Origin: Microbacterium natoriense
Lineage (GTDB): Bacteria; Actinomycetota; Actinomycetes; Actinomycetales; Microbacteriaceae
Assembly (NCBI RefSeq): GCF_030816295.1
Contig: NZ_JAUSXV010000001.1
Span: forward strand, 868,001-932,000
DNA length: 64,000 nt
Direction: 5' to 3'
The position numbers and the translations under genes are program-made. How positions within the stretch are numbered: position 1 is the stretch's first letter; every line of letters begins with the position of its first letter. The notes under the pieces are model-generated. The model searched no databases. It worked only from the letters and a program-made list of their open reading frames with translations, and was not told the origin of the DNA. This document shows, one piece after another, positions 9,165 through 17,622 of the stretch.

Positions 9165-9252
9165 GGGTTCCGAGCATACGCACCCGGGCATATCGGGAGT
9201 GTATGAAAAAGCGCATACGCCGTCGCAACACGCTCCCTTCTTCACTGGAAGC
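9165..9252. promoter_or_regulatory. Divergent vanR/vanY control region with repeated GCATACGC
   Basis: GCATACGC occurs at 9174-9181 and again at 9213-9220, 39 bp apart in the same orientation. Between them lies GTATG (9201-9205), which pairs with the second repeat. These are the only AT-rich patches in the region. They are candidates for VanR binding sites that control both directions; I see no confident -35/-10 pair. Confidence 0.45.
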
Positions 9253-9867
9253 ATGAACAACAGCCGCGCACTCAGACAGCGACGCGTCACCGCCACGATC
9301 GGTCTCTCGCTGCTCGCCGCGATCGTGATCACTTCGATCATCCTGATCGGCCAGCAGACGTCATCGCCCGCCTCCGCGACCGTCGGAGCTCCGCTCAGCG
9401 ACGGGCAGGTCGGCGAAGACGACGGCAAGATCGACGAAGCCGACCGGATCTCGGTGTTCGCCGAGACCCCGGCGGTCTCGAACCTCGACCCCGCGCTGCT
9501 CGCCGCCGTGCGGAACGCCGCGACCGCTGCCGAGCAGGACGGCGTGCGCCTGCACGTCAACAGCGGCTGGCGGTCGGCCGAGTATCAGGAGGAGCTGCTG
9601 GCGGACGCCGTCGAACGGTACGGCTCGGCGGAGGAGGCGTCGCGCTGGGTCGCGACGCCCGAGCGCTCGGAGCACGTCTCGGGAGACGCGGTCGACCTCG
9701 GCCCCGTGGCCGGGCAGGACTGGCTCTCGCGCAACGGCGCCGAGTACGGCCTCTGCCAGATCTACGGCAACGAGCCCTGGCACTTCGAGCTGCGTCCGAG
9801 TGCACCCGCGAACGGCTGTCCGCCCATGTACGACGACCCCACTGCCGACCCGAGGACCCAGCGATGA
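9253..9867 (+). CDS. vanY: VanY-type D-alanyl-D-alanine carboxypeptidase
   Basis: A 204-residue protein. A single N-terminal membrane anchor at residues 17-32 places the catalytic domain outside. The zinc ligands of the VanY/VanX/DacB fold are visible: SEHVSGDAVDLG gives His141 and Asp148, and EPWHFEL gives His177. The family removes the terminal D-Ala from peptidoglycan pentapeptides. The ATG at 9253 follows GGAAG. Its stop overlaps the alanine racemase start by 4 nt, so the four genes 9253-13056 form one coupled operon. Confidence 0.9.
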   Translation: MNNSRALRQRRVTATIGLSLLAAIVITSIILIGQQTSSPASATVGAPLSDGQVGEDDGKIDEADRISVFAETPAVSNLDPALLAAVRNAATAAEQDGVRLHVNSGWRSAEYQEELLADAVERYGSAEEASRWVATPERSEHVSGDAVDLGPVAGQDWLSRNGAEYGLCQIYGNEPWHFELRPSAPANGCPPMYDDPTADPRTQR

Positions 9868-10979
9868 CCCTTCTGCTCGCCCCGCGCCTGTCACGCCTGC
9901 ACGCGCCCACGCTCACCACGCTCCCCTCGGCGATCGCGGCCAACGTCGAGCGCGTGCGCTCGACCACCGACGCGCGCATCATGGCCGTCGTGAAAGCCGA
10001 CGGTTACGGCCACGGGGCGGTGGCCGTCGCGACCGCGGCCGTCGCCGCAGGCGCCGAATGGCTGGGGGTGACGGATGCGGCGGACGCGGCAGAGCTGCGA
10101 GACGCGGGCCTCGACGTGCCGATCCTGGCCTGGTTGAACCCGGCCGGTGTCGACGCCGTGCAGGTCTCCCGCGATCGTGTCGACGTCGCCGTGGGTTCGG
10201 TCGAGGAGCTGCGACAGCTCGCGGCCGACGCGATGACGCCCGTCCGCGTGCACCTGCACATGGACACCGGGATGTCGCGCGGTGGGTGCCCGGTCGAAGA
10301 CTGGGCCGAGCTGCTGAGGGTGGCGCGCGCGGCTCAGGGGCGCATCGAGGTCGTCGGCGTGATGGGCCATCTGCCCCGTGCCGACGAGGCCGATCCCCGC
10401 GCGAACACGGCGGCGGTGCTGAGGATGCGGCATGCGCGCGACGCCGTGCTGCGTGCAGGCTACGGGCCGCTGCTCGTGCATCTGGGGGCGACCGCCGGCG
10501 CGCTCACCGACCCATCGACGCACTTCGACCTCGTCCGGGTGGGGGCGGGGCTCGTGGGGATCGACCCATCCGGCACGGTCTCGCTCGACGGGGCGTCGAG
10601 ACTGACGGCATCCGTCGTGCACTCGTCGCTGGTGCGGGCGGGCACCTCGGTCGGGTACGGAGAAACATACGTCACGCGGCATGAGACCAATCTCAGCGTG
10701 ATCGGCGTCGGCTACGCGGACGGGATTCCGCGGGAGCTGTCGGAGGGGGCGGGTGTCGAGATCGGGGGGTCTCGGCATCCGATCGTCGGAAGGGTGTCGA
10801 TGGATCAGATCGTCGTCGACACCGGAGACCGGGCGTTCCCGCGGGGAGCGACCGCGACCTTGTTCGGGCCGGAGGGCGGCGCCGTGCCCAGCGTGCAGGA
10901 ATGGGCACGCTGGGCGCAGACGATCCCGCACACGATCGTGACGGGCATCGGCCCGCGCGTGCAGAGGAGCAGAGCATGA
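9864..10979 (+). CDS. Alanine (or serine) racemase, VanT racemase-domain-like
   Basis: A 371-residue fold-type III PLP racemase. Lys44 in AVVKADGYGHG binds PLP, and Tyr265 in SVGYGETY is the second catalytic base. The substrate-side residues GVGYADGIPR and GRVSMDQ are in place. It makes a D-amino acid from the L form for the ligase encoded next. VanT enzymes of VanC/E/G clusters carry this domain fused to an acyltransferase-3-like membrane domain; here that partner is a separate gene two positions downstream. It starts 4 nt before the vanY stop and ends overlapping the ligase start. Alanine versus serine preference cannot be read from the sequence by eye. Confidence 0.9.
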   Translation: MTLLLAPRLSRLHAPTLTTLPSAIAANVERVRSTTDARIMAVVKADGYGHGAVAVATAAVAAGAEWLGVTDAADAAELRDAGLDVPILAWLNPAGVDAVQVSRDRVDVAVGSVEELRQLAADAMTPVRVHLHMDTGMSRGGCPVEDWAELLRVARAAQGRIEVVGVMGHLPRADEADPRANTAAVLRMRHARDAVLRAGYGPLLVHLGATAGALTDPSTHFDLVRVGAGLVGIDPSGTVSLDGASRLTASVVHSSLVRAGTSVGYGETYVTRHETNLSVIGVGYADGIPRELSEGAGVEIGGSRHPIVGRVSMDQIVVDTGDRAFPRGATATLFGPEGGAVPSVQEWARWAQTIPHTIVTGIGPRVQRSRA

Positions 10980-12004
10980 GGGTGCTGGTCATCGGCGGAG
11001 GACGGAACTCGGAGCACGAGGTCTCTCTCGCCTCGGCCGCGGCTGTCTCGGAGGCGTTGCGTGCAACCGATCACGATGTGCGGACAGTGACGATCGGGAG
11101 GGACGGGGTGTGGGATGCCGCGCCGGACGCCTCCCCGGCCGGGTCACTGGCTGCGGCGATGCCGCTGCTGGCCTGGGCCGACGTCGTGTTCCCCGCCGTG
11201 CACGGCGCACTCGGGGAGGACGGCGCGCTCGCCGCGCTGTGCGCATTGGCGGACGTACCCGTGGTGGGGTCGGGGCCTCGGGCTGGCGCGATCGGGATGG
11301 ACAAGCACGCGACGAAGCTCGTCGCGAGAGACGCGGGCATCGCGACTGCGCCGGGCTTCGTGATCTCCTCCTCGGCGATCGGCGACGTGGAGTTCGAGGC
11401 GCCGGTCGTCGTCAAGCCCGTCTCGGCGGGATCGAGCTACGGCGTGAGCCTGGTGCGCGAGCCGGGAGAACTTCTCGAGGCCCTGCGCACGGCCGCCCGA
11501 TTCGACGACCGGATCCTGATCGAGGAGGTCATGCAGGGGAGGGAGATCGACGTGGCGGTGATCCGCGAAGCGGGCGGCGTGCGCTGGGCGGCTCCGCCGC
11601 TGGAGATCCACGCGGCTGGCTTGTTCGACACGGCGATGAAGTACGACGGCAGCGCACGCTTCACCGTGCCCGCTGCGTTGACGGCGGCCGAGACCGGGAT
11701 GCTGTCGCGCGCCGCGGTGACGATGTTCGATGCCCTCGGCTGCGCCGGTGTCGCACGCATGGACTTCTTCCTCGCCGACGCGGGGCCGGTGCTGAACGAG
11801 GTCAACACGATGCCGGGACTCACCGCGGCGTCGCAGGCGCCGCGCATGTTCGCTGCGGCCGGGGTGTCGTACCCCGAGCTCATGGACAGGCTCGTGCGCG
11901 CGGCGGTCTCGACGACCGGGGAGCTCCGGTCGTCGAGCGAGCGGGTGCCGGCGAGCGAGACGAGGCGCGGTGCCCGCGCGCACGCAGCCGGTGCGCGGCG
12001 GTGA
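10976..12004 (+). CDS. D-alanine--D-alanine (or D-serine) ligase
   Basis: A 342-residue ATP-grasp ligase. GGGRNSEHEVSL carries catalytic Glu15, VVVKPVSAGSSYGVSLV is the ATP-binding lid with the conserved Ser pair, and ARMDFFL and LNEVNTMPGLT hold the metal-binding acids. The omega loop contains Lys222-Tyr223 (AMKYDG), as in D-Ala-D-Ala and D-Ala-D-Ser ligases and unlike the loop of VanA/VanB D-lactate ligases. The last 30 residues are a low-complexity Arg/Ala tail. It is coupled by 4-nt overlaps to the racemase and to the membrane protein. A cluster-borne ligase beside a VanRS pair suggests an altered or inducible terminus rather than the housekeeping Ddl. Confidence 0.88.
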   Translation: MRVLVIGGGRNSEHEVSLASAAAVSEALRATDHDVRTVTIGRDGVWDAAPDASPAGSLAAAMPLLAWADVVFPAVHGALGEDGALAALCALADVPVVGSGPRAGAIGMDKHATKLVARDAGIATAPGFVISSSAIGDVEFEAPVVVKPVSAGSSYGVSLVREPGELLEALRTAARFDDRILIEEVMQGREIDVAVIREAGGVRWAAPPLEIHAAGLFDTAMKYDGSARFTVPAALTAAETGMLSRAAVTMFDALGCAGVARMDFFLADAGPVLNEVNTMPGLTAASQAPRMFAAAGVSYPELMDRLVRAAVSTTGELRSSSERVPASETRRGARAHAAGARR

Positions 12005-13056
12005 CCACGAAGGTTCGCGAGGGCTGGCCCGACGTCGCGAAGGGTGTGTGCATCATCCTCGTGGTGCTGTGGCACGTCGTCACGAAGCAGGCGATCGACA
12101 TGCCGGGCGCCGGTGCGGTCACAGATGTCTGGTCGACGGTGAACGCGCAGCTGCTTCCGTTGCGGATGCCGTTGTTCTTCCTGATCTCGGGAATGTTCGC
12201 CGTACGCGCCGTGACCGCGATCGACGGAGCGAGCTGGCGGCGCCGATCAGCGCGTCTCGCTTCGGTGTACGTCATCTGGGTGCTCATCCAGACCTTCGTG
12301 CTCGCACTGACCCCCGACTTCGACACTGCCAGGGCGTCGGATGCCGGCGAACTGCTGGCGCAGCTGACCGTCAGCCCGACGAACCTCTGGTACCTCCTCG
12401 CCCTCGCCGCGTACCTCCTCATCGCCCGGCTGACACGGCAGGTGCCGACGCCGGTGCTGCTGCCCATCGCCTTCGTCGCGTCGGCGGCCGCGGCATCCGG
12501 AGTCCTGCCCGACCTCGGCAACCTCTGGCAGGTGGTGCAGAACCTGTTCTTCTTCCTCGCGGGGATGCGTCTTCGAGGCGCGGTCGAGGCGTTCGCGAGG
12601 AGCTCGCGGCCATCGCACCCGTTCATGCTCGGAGCGGCATATGCCGTGTGCGCCGCCGCCGTCGGCGTACTCGGCATGAGGCAATGGCCGGGCGTGTGGC
12701 CGATGCTGTCGGTGGTCGCAGTGGCCTTCGGAGTGGCGACGTGCGCCGTGCTCGATCGGCGCGCCGGAGCGATCGCCCGACCCTTGAGGTGGGTCGGACG
12801 GCGAACGCTGCCGATCTATGTGCTGCACATGATCCCGCTCGCACTGATCGACGCGGGTATCCGTGCGACGGGTATCCGCACGACGCCGGTGATCGAGGCG
12901 GTGCAGCCGCTGGTGCTGACGTCGATCGTGATCGCGATCTGCCTGGGCGTGCACGCGGTGCTGCGGCGTTGCGGCCTCGGTGTGCTGTTCGATCCTCTGC
13001 CGCTGGCCGACCGCCTGCGCGGACGACGACGAGCGGTGAGAGCGATCCAGACGTGA
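12001..13056 (+). CDS. Acyltransferase-3-family membrane protein (VanT membrane-domain-like)
   Basis: A 351-residue integral membrane protein with about ten helices. The start is a GTG that overlaps the ligase stop (12001-12004). The first helix carries the family His in GVCIILVVLWHVV, followed by PLFFLISGMFAVRA, and LPIYVLHMIPLAL matches the conserved late motif of PF01757. The N-terminal half of VanT racemases belongs to this superfamily and is thought to bring the L-amino acid to the racemase; here it is a stand-alone last gene. Acyl transfer to a wall or envelope component is the alternative. Confidence 0.82.
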   Translation: MTTKVREGWPDVAKGVCIILVVLWHVVTKQAIDMPGAGAVTDVWSTVNAQLLPLRMPLFFLISGMFAVRAVTAIDGASWRRRSARLASVYVIWVLIQTFVLALTPDFDTARASDAGELLAQLTVSPTNLWYLLALAAYLLIARLTRQVPTPVLLPIAFVASAAAASGVLPDLGNLWQVVQNLFFFLAGMRLRGAVEAFARSSRPSHPFMLGAAYAVCAAAVGVLGMRQWPGVWPMLSVVAVAFGVATCAVLDRRAGAIARPLRWVGRRTLPIYVLHMIPLALIDAGIRATGIRTTPVIEAVQPLVLTSIVIAICLGVHAVLRRCGLGVLFDPLPLADRLRGRRRAVRAIQT

Positions 13057-13235
13057 CGACGGGGCGCGGATGTCCGGCGTGGCAGGCTCAGCGGCCATCG
13101 GCAGAAACGTAATCGGGCGGAAACACGAGACCCCTGCGACCGAAATCTCCATCGCCTACCGTCTGGAACAGCGCAGTTCACGAGGCATCATGCTGCGCCT
13201 GTCCACCCGATCGTCTGCACCCTGGAGCACAGCAC

Positions 13236-14315
13236 ATGACCTCACTTCTCTCTCGGCGCGCGTTGCGCGTCCTCTCCGCGGCCTTTGCTGCGACCATCGC
13301 CGCCACTGCGCTCGCGGGGTGCGCATCAGGCGCAGACCCGGCTACGGCCGGCTCCTCGGCGGACTCGGATGCCGGTCTCGGAGACCTGACCGTCCAGCTC
13401 AGCTGGGTGAAGAACGAGGAGTTCTCGGGTGAGTTCTTCGCGGACTCGAAGGGCTATTACACCGACGCCGGACTCGGCACGGTGACTCTGGTGCCCGGAC
13501 CTTCGACCGGCGCGGCGGAGCTCATCTCCGGCAGTGCGGATGTCGCGCTCTCGGATGCCGTCTCGATCGGTTCGGTCGTGGCATCAGAAGGCGCTCCGCT
13601 CAAGATCATCGCCACGACCTATCAGAAGAACCCGTTCACCGTGCTGTCGCTGGCGGGCGGCGCCGACATCGCCACGCCGAAGGATCTGATCGGCAAGAAG
13701 ATCGGCGTGCAGGACTCCAACAGCGCGCTGTTCAAGGCTCTGCTCGCAGCCAACGGCATCGACGAGTCCGAGCTGACCATCGTGCCGGTCCAGTACGACC
13801 CGGCGCCCCTGATCAGCGGCGAGGTCGACGGTTTCATCGCCTATCTCACGAACGAGTCGATCACGGTCGCGGCCTCCGGCACCGAGGTCACGAACCTCCC
13901 GTTCGCCGACAACGGCCTGCCGTTCGTCGCCGAGACCGTGACGGTGACAGATGACGCGATCAAGAACGACCGCGAGAAGCTCAAGGCCTTCCTGGTCGCA
14001 GAGATCAAGGGCTGGACGGACGCCGTGAACGATCCCGCTGCCGGGGCGGACCTCGCCGTGAGCGAATACGGCAAGGACCTCGACCTCAACCTCGACAACT
14101 CCATCGCCGGCGCGACCGTGCAGGCCGAGCAGCTCGTGGTCTCGGACGAGACGGCCGAGAACGGCCTGTTCACGATCTCGGACGCCCTCCAGAAGGAGAC
14201 GATCAAGAGCCTGGCCGGTGCCGGCATCACGCTGAAGGCGTCGGATCTGTTCGACATGTCGCTCCTGGATGAGGTCTACAAGGAGAACCCCGAGCTGATC
14301 GCATACGCGGGCTGA
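13236..14315 (+). CDS. NMT1/THI5-family ABC substrate-binding lipoprotein
   Basis: A 359-residue lipoprotein with a signal peptide ending in the lipobox ALAGC. The mature part starts [20 protein letters not shown], typical of the ThiY/SsuA/NrtA group, with KGYYTDAGL and the ligand-side [10 protein letters not shown]. It is the first gene of a four-gene importer (13236-16920). This group binds pyrimidine precursors such as HMP, riboflavin, sulfonates or nitrate. I looked for a TPP-type leader in the 179 nt upstream and did not see one, so thiamine is not supported. Confidence 0.85.
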   Translation: MTSLLSRRALRVLSAAFAATIAATALAGCASGADPATAGSSADSDAGLGDLTVQLSWVKNEEFSGEFFADSKGYYTDAGLGTVTLVPGPSTGAAELISGSADVALSDAVSIGSVVASEGAPLKIIATTYQKNPFTVLSLAGGADIATPKDLIGKKIGVQDSNSALFKALLAANGIDESELTIVPVQYDPAPLISGEVDGFIAYLTNESITVAASGTEVTNLPFADNGLPFVAETVTVTDDAIKNDREKLKAFLVAEIKGWTDAVNDPAAGADLAVSEYGKDLDLNLDNSIAGATVQAEQLVVSDETAENGLFTISDALQKETIKSLAGAGITLKASDLFDMSLLDEVYKENPELIAYAG

Positions 14316-14328
14316 TCGGAGCTCGACC

Positions 14329-15171
14329 ATGACGCAGCCGATCCTCACGACGGATGCCGTGCAGTCCGGTTCTCAGGGCGATGTCCTGGGAACCGGACTG
14401 CAGATCTCGGGATTGAACAAGGTGTTCGCCTCAGGGCGCAAGAGCGTCGCCGCGCTGGCCGACGCGAATCTGCACACCGAGCAGGGTTCGTTCCTGTCGC
14501 TGCTGGGACCGTCGGGATGCGGCAAGTCCACGATCCTGCGGATCCTCGCGGGCCTCGAGACCCCGACCAGCGGCACGACCCGCGTCGACGGCAAGAGCCC
14601 GAAGGAGCTCCGCGCCGAGAGCGGGCTCGGCATCGCGTTCCAGGACTCGGCGCTGCTTCCGTGGCGCAGCGTGGTCAGCAACATCCGGTTGCCGTTCGAG
14701 ATCGCGGGGCTCCCGGTCGACAAGGACTACGTCGCGGAGATGATCGCGCTCGTAGGTCTTCAGGGCTTCGAGAAGGCCAAGCCCTCGCAGCTCTCGGGCG
14801 GTATGCGACAGCGCGTCTCGATCGCCCGATCGCTGATCCTCAAGCCGGAGGTGCTGCTGTTCGACGAGCCGTTCGGCGCGCTGGACGACATGACCCGGCA
14901 GAAGCTCAATCTCGAACTGCTGCGCATCTGGACCGAGAAGCCCGCGACGACCCTGCTGGTCACGCACGGCATCTCGGAGGCGATCTTCCTCTCGGACTAC
15001 GTAGCGGTGATGAGCCCGCGACCCGGTCGCGTCAAGAAGGTGCTCAAGATCGACCTGCCGCGTCCGCGGACACCCGAGATGCTGCGGACCCCCGAGTTCC
15101 ACGCGTATGTGGACGAGGCGTCCGAACTGCTGTTCGGCGAGGGAGGAGCCGCCGCGGATGACCACCACTGA
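14329..15171 (+). CDS. ABC transporter ATPase (NMT1/SsuB/ThiZ type)
   Basis: A 280-residue nucleotide-binding subunit. [11 protein letters not shown] is Walker [16 protein letters not shown] is the signature, [13 protein letters not shown] is Walker B with the D-loop, and the switch His is in [15 protein letters not shown]. The first 25 residues precede the usual start of the fold. It lies 13 nt after the binding-protein gene and its stop overlaps the first permease start by 14 nt. Confidence 0.92.
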   Translation: MTQPILTTDAVQSGSQGDVLGTGLQISGLNKVFASGRKSVAALADANLHTEQGSFLSLLGPSGCGKSTILRILAGLETPTSGTTRVDGKSPKELRAESGLGIAFQDSALLPWRSVVSNIRLPFEIAGLPVDKDYVAEMIALVGLQGFEKAKPSQLSGGMRQRVSIARSLILKPEVLLFDEPFGALDDMTRQKLNLELLRIWTEKPATTLLVTHGISEAIFLSDYVAVMSPRPGRVKKVLKIDLPRPRTPEMLRTPEFHAYVDEASELLFGEGGAAADDHH

Positions 15172-16039
15172 GAGGGTGCAGGCGGACGGCTCGGCCGAGT
15201 CGCAGCGCGGGGGCGCGCCTGGCGCGCTTCGACGAGGCCGGCCGGTGCGGTGGCAGAGCATCGCGCTTCCCGCCTGGCTCGCCGGACTCATCGGCGGCGT
15301 CGGAATCATCATCCTGTGGTGGGTGATCGCTGCGGTGTACGTCGCGCCGACCGGTGCGCGCCCGATCCCCACACCGTTCGAGGTCGTGGCGAGTTACGCC
15401 GAGAGCGGCTGGGAGTTCTACTGGCGCAACTTCTCGGTCACGTTGGCAGAGGCCGGGATCGGGTACCTCTGGGGCAACGGCATCGCGTTGATCCTCGCGG
15501 GCATCGTGCTCGTCGTCCCCCGCCTCGAGGGTGTCGCCATGCAGCTCGCGATCATCACCTACTGCATCCCGATCGTCGCGGTGGGGATGCTGGCCATCGT
15601 GATGATCCCGTTCCCCAAGCCTGGCGAGCCCAGCGGTACGGCCGTGCTGCTCGCCGCGCTCTCGGTGTTCTTCACCACGGTCGTGGGGGCGCTTCTGGGG
15701 TTGAAATCGGCCGATCGCACGAGCCTCGACCTGATCGCAGTGTACGGCGGGGGCCGTCTCGCGCAGCTGGTCAAAGTGCGTCTCATCGCGGCGCTGCCGG
15801 CGATTCTCGGCGCCCTGCAGATCGCCGTCCCCGCCGCCTTCCTCGGTGCCGTGCTCGGGGAGTTCTTCGGCAAGATCGAGACCGGCGTCGGCATCGCCAT
15901 GACTCTGGCCCAGCAGGGTTCGAACGCCCCCGTGGTGTGGGCTCTCGCGCTCGCCAGCGGGGCTGTCGCGCTCGTCGGCTTCGCCCTGGTCGGAGCCATT
16001 GCGCGCGCCGTCGCGCCGTGGTCGAAAGGAGCAGCATGA
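15158..16039 (+). CDS. ABC transporter permease 1
   Basis: A 293-residue inner-membrane protein of the BPD_transp_1 family with six or so helices. The coupling-helix region reads [26 protein letters not shown], split here by the family EAA-loop pattern. The ATG at 15158 is inside the ATPase 3' end and is preceded by GGAGG. The stop overlaps the next permease start (ATGA). Confidence 0.88.
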   Translation: MTTTERVQADGSAESQRGGAPGALRRGRPVRWQSIALPAWLAGLIGGVGIIILWWVIAAVYVAPTGARPIPTPFEVVASYAESGWEFYWRNFSVTLAEAGIGYLWGNGIALILAGIVLVVPRLEGVAMQLAIITYCIPIVAVGMLAIVMIPFPKPGEPSGTAVLLAALSVFFTTVVGALLGLKSADRTSLDLIAVYGGGRLAQLVKVRLIAALPAILGALQIAVPAAFLGAVLGEFFGKIETGVGIAMTLAQQGSNAPVVWALALASGAVALVGFALVGAIARAVAPWSKGAA

Positions 16040-16920
16040 CCACGCTGACCGCAGCTCAGGAGCAGCAGCGGGCCTCGCCGGATCGCAGCGATTTGAGCCG
16101 AGACGTCCGCCGCGCGGCTGCGCGCGGGGTGCTCAGCGCCCTGGGCGGGAGTCTGCTGACGTTCGCGCTCACTCTCGTGACCGTCGTCGTGCTCTGGGTG
16201 GGGGTGCTGGCGATCTTCCGCATCTCGCCGCTCATCGCCAAAGGGCCTGTCGACGTGTGGAACTTCTTCGTCACCGTGCCGGCCGCGGAGGCCAATCGCG
16301 CGCTCATCGCGGGCAACCTCGCCGTGACTCTCGGTCATGCGTTCATCGGGTTCGTCGCCGGCCTGGTGGTCGCCGTCATCGGCGCAGGAGTGTTCCAGCT
16401 CAGCAAGGGGATCGAGCACGCGCTGATGCCGCTCGCGATGCTGCTGCGGTCGGTGCCGCTCATCGCGATGGCGCCGGTCATCATCATGATCTTCCAGCGC
16501 GGCTGGCTGACGATCGCGGTCATCGGAGGCATCGTCGTGCTGTTCCCGGCGCTCGTGAACATCTCCCTGGGGTTCAGGTCGGCCCCGCCGCAGATGAACG
16601 ACCTCGTCGAGGTCTACGGCGGCGGAGCCTGGTCGAAGCTCCGCAAGGTCGCGATGCCCTCCTCGCTGCCGGCGTTCTTCGCCGCCGTGCGCATCTCGGT
16701 GCCCGGCGCCATCACGGGGGCGCTGCTCGCAGAGTGGCTCGCCGTCGGCGGCGGCATCGGCGGGTCCATCGGTGGATTCGTGCCGCAGGCGCAGTTCACC
16801 GCCCTCTGGGCGTCGGTCGTCGCCGTCACCGCGGCTTCTCTCGTCCTATACAACGTCGTCCAGATCGCTGAAGACGTCGTGCTCGCGCGCATGGGCATGC
16901 ATTCGCAGAAGAGCGTGTAG
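16036..16920 (+). CDS. ABC transporter permease 2
   Basis: A 294-residue permease of the same family as its upstream neighbour. The coupling helix is DLVEVYGGGAWSKLRKVAMP. Two different permeases suggest a heterodimeric channel, which is less usual in the ThiXYZ/SsuABC group where one permease forms a homodimer. It is the last gene of the importer and converges on the deaminase gene with a 9-nt gap. Confidence 0.88.
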   Translation: MTTLTAAQEQQRASPDRSDLSRDVRRAAARGVLSALGGSLLTFALTLVTVVVLWVGVLAIFRISPLIAKGPVDVWNFFVTVPAAEANRALIAGNLAVTLGHAFIGFVAGLVVAVIGAGVFQLSKGIEHALMPLAMLLRSVPLIAMAPVIIMIFQRGWLTIAVIGGIVVLFPALVNISLGFRSAPPQMNDLVEVYGGGAWSKLRKVAMPSSLPAFFAAVRISVPGAITGALLAEWLAVGGGIGGSIGGFVPQAQFTALWASVVAVTAASLVLYNVVQIAEDVVLARMGMHSQKSV

Positions 16921-16929
16921 AGGGAGCGT

Positions 16930-17520
16930 CTACTCGACTGCTCCCCGCGCGTTGTAGACGACGGAATCGCTCGCGCCGTAGGCGCGGTACACCGCGACGG
17001 CATCGTCATGACCGACGCCGATGGTCACGCGGATGCCGCGGTCCTCGAACTGCTGCGCCCAGTCCTCGACGACCGGTCCCTCGTCGAATCCGGTGAGTTC
17101 TTCGAGCAGAGCGCCCTCGCCGGCGACGACGAGCGAGCGGACGCCGCTCCACATCGTCGCGCCGTAGCACTGCACGCACGGCCGCCAGTTGACGATCAGC
17201 GAGAGGTCGGCGCCGTCGGCGCCGAGATCCCAGCGGCCGAGCGCCCGCTGCGCCAGGCTCAATGCCGTGACCTCGGCGTGAGCGGCGGTCAGGCCGGAGC
17301 TCAGCACGACGTTGACCCCGACCGACACGAGCTCTCCGCTCGCCTCGTCGACGACGATCGCGGCGAACGGCCCGCCGTTGCCGGCTCGCCAGTTGCGATC
17401 GGCGAGGTCGTTGACGAGCCGCATCCGCTCTTCGACGGAGGGCAGCCGCCGAGGCACATCGGGAAGCTCGTCGATCAGCCAGTCAGGCAAGGAAGCCGCG
17501 AAAGCGGTGGCGAGTTGCAT
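16930..17520 (-). CDS. Nucleoside/nucleobase deaminase (CDA superfamily)
   Basis: A 196-residue zinc deaminase. The catalytic HAEV (AAHAEVTALSLAQ) and PCVQCYGAT give His, Glu and the two Cys ligands. The closest groups are guanine deaminase and the broad nucleoside deaminases. It differs from TadA in its extended N-terminus (about 35 residues). It converges with the importer, so a shared substrate class such as a pyrimidine or purine is possible but not shown. Confidence 0.85.
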   Translation of the reverse strand: MQLATAFAASLPDWLIDELPDVPRRLPSVEERMRLVNDLADRNWRAGNGGPFAAIVVDEASGELVSVGVNVVLSSGLTAAHAEVTALSLAQRALGRWDLGADGADLSLIVNWRPCVQCYGATMWSGVRSLVVAGEGALLEELTGFDEGPVVEDWAQQFEDRGIRVTIGVGHDDAVAVYRAYGASDSVVYNARGAVE

Positions 17521-17622
17521 TGTCGGACTCCTCCTGGTCGGGGCTGGCCTTCACGCTAGTCCCGCCGTGTTTCGGCAGTGCTACGCGCTCGCTCGGCCCG
17601 GACCGCTACGCGAGCCGGAGGG

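Noticed and set aside
10976..12004. VanA/VanB-type D-Ala-D-Lac ligase
   Set aside because: The omega loop keeps Lys-Tyr, and neither a VanH-type dehydrogenase nor a VanX is present in the operon.
13057..13235. TPP riboswitch ahead of the NMT1-type importer
   Set aside because: I could not find the conserved CTGAGA and ACCTGA elements in the right order and spacing.
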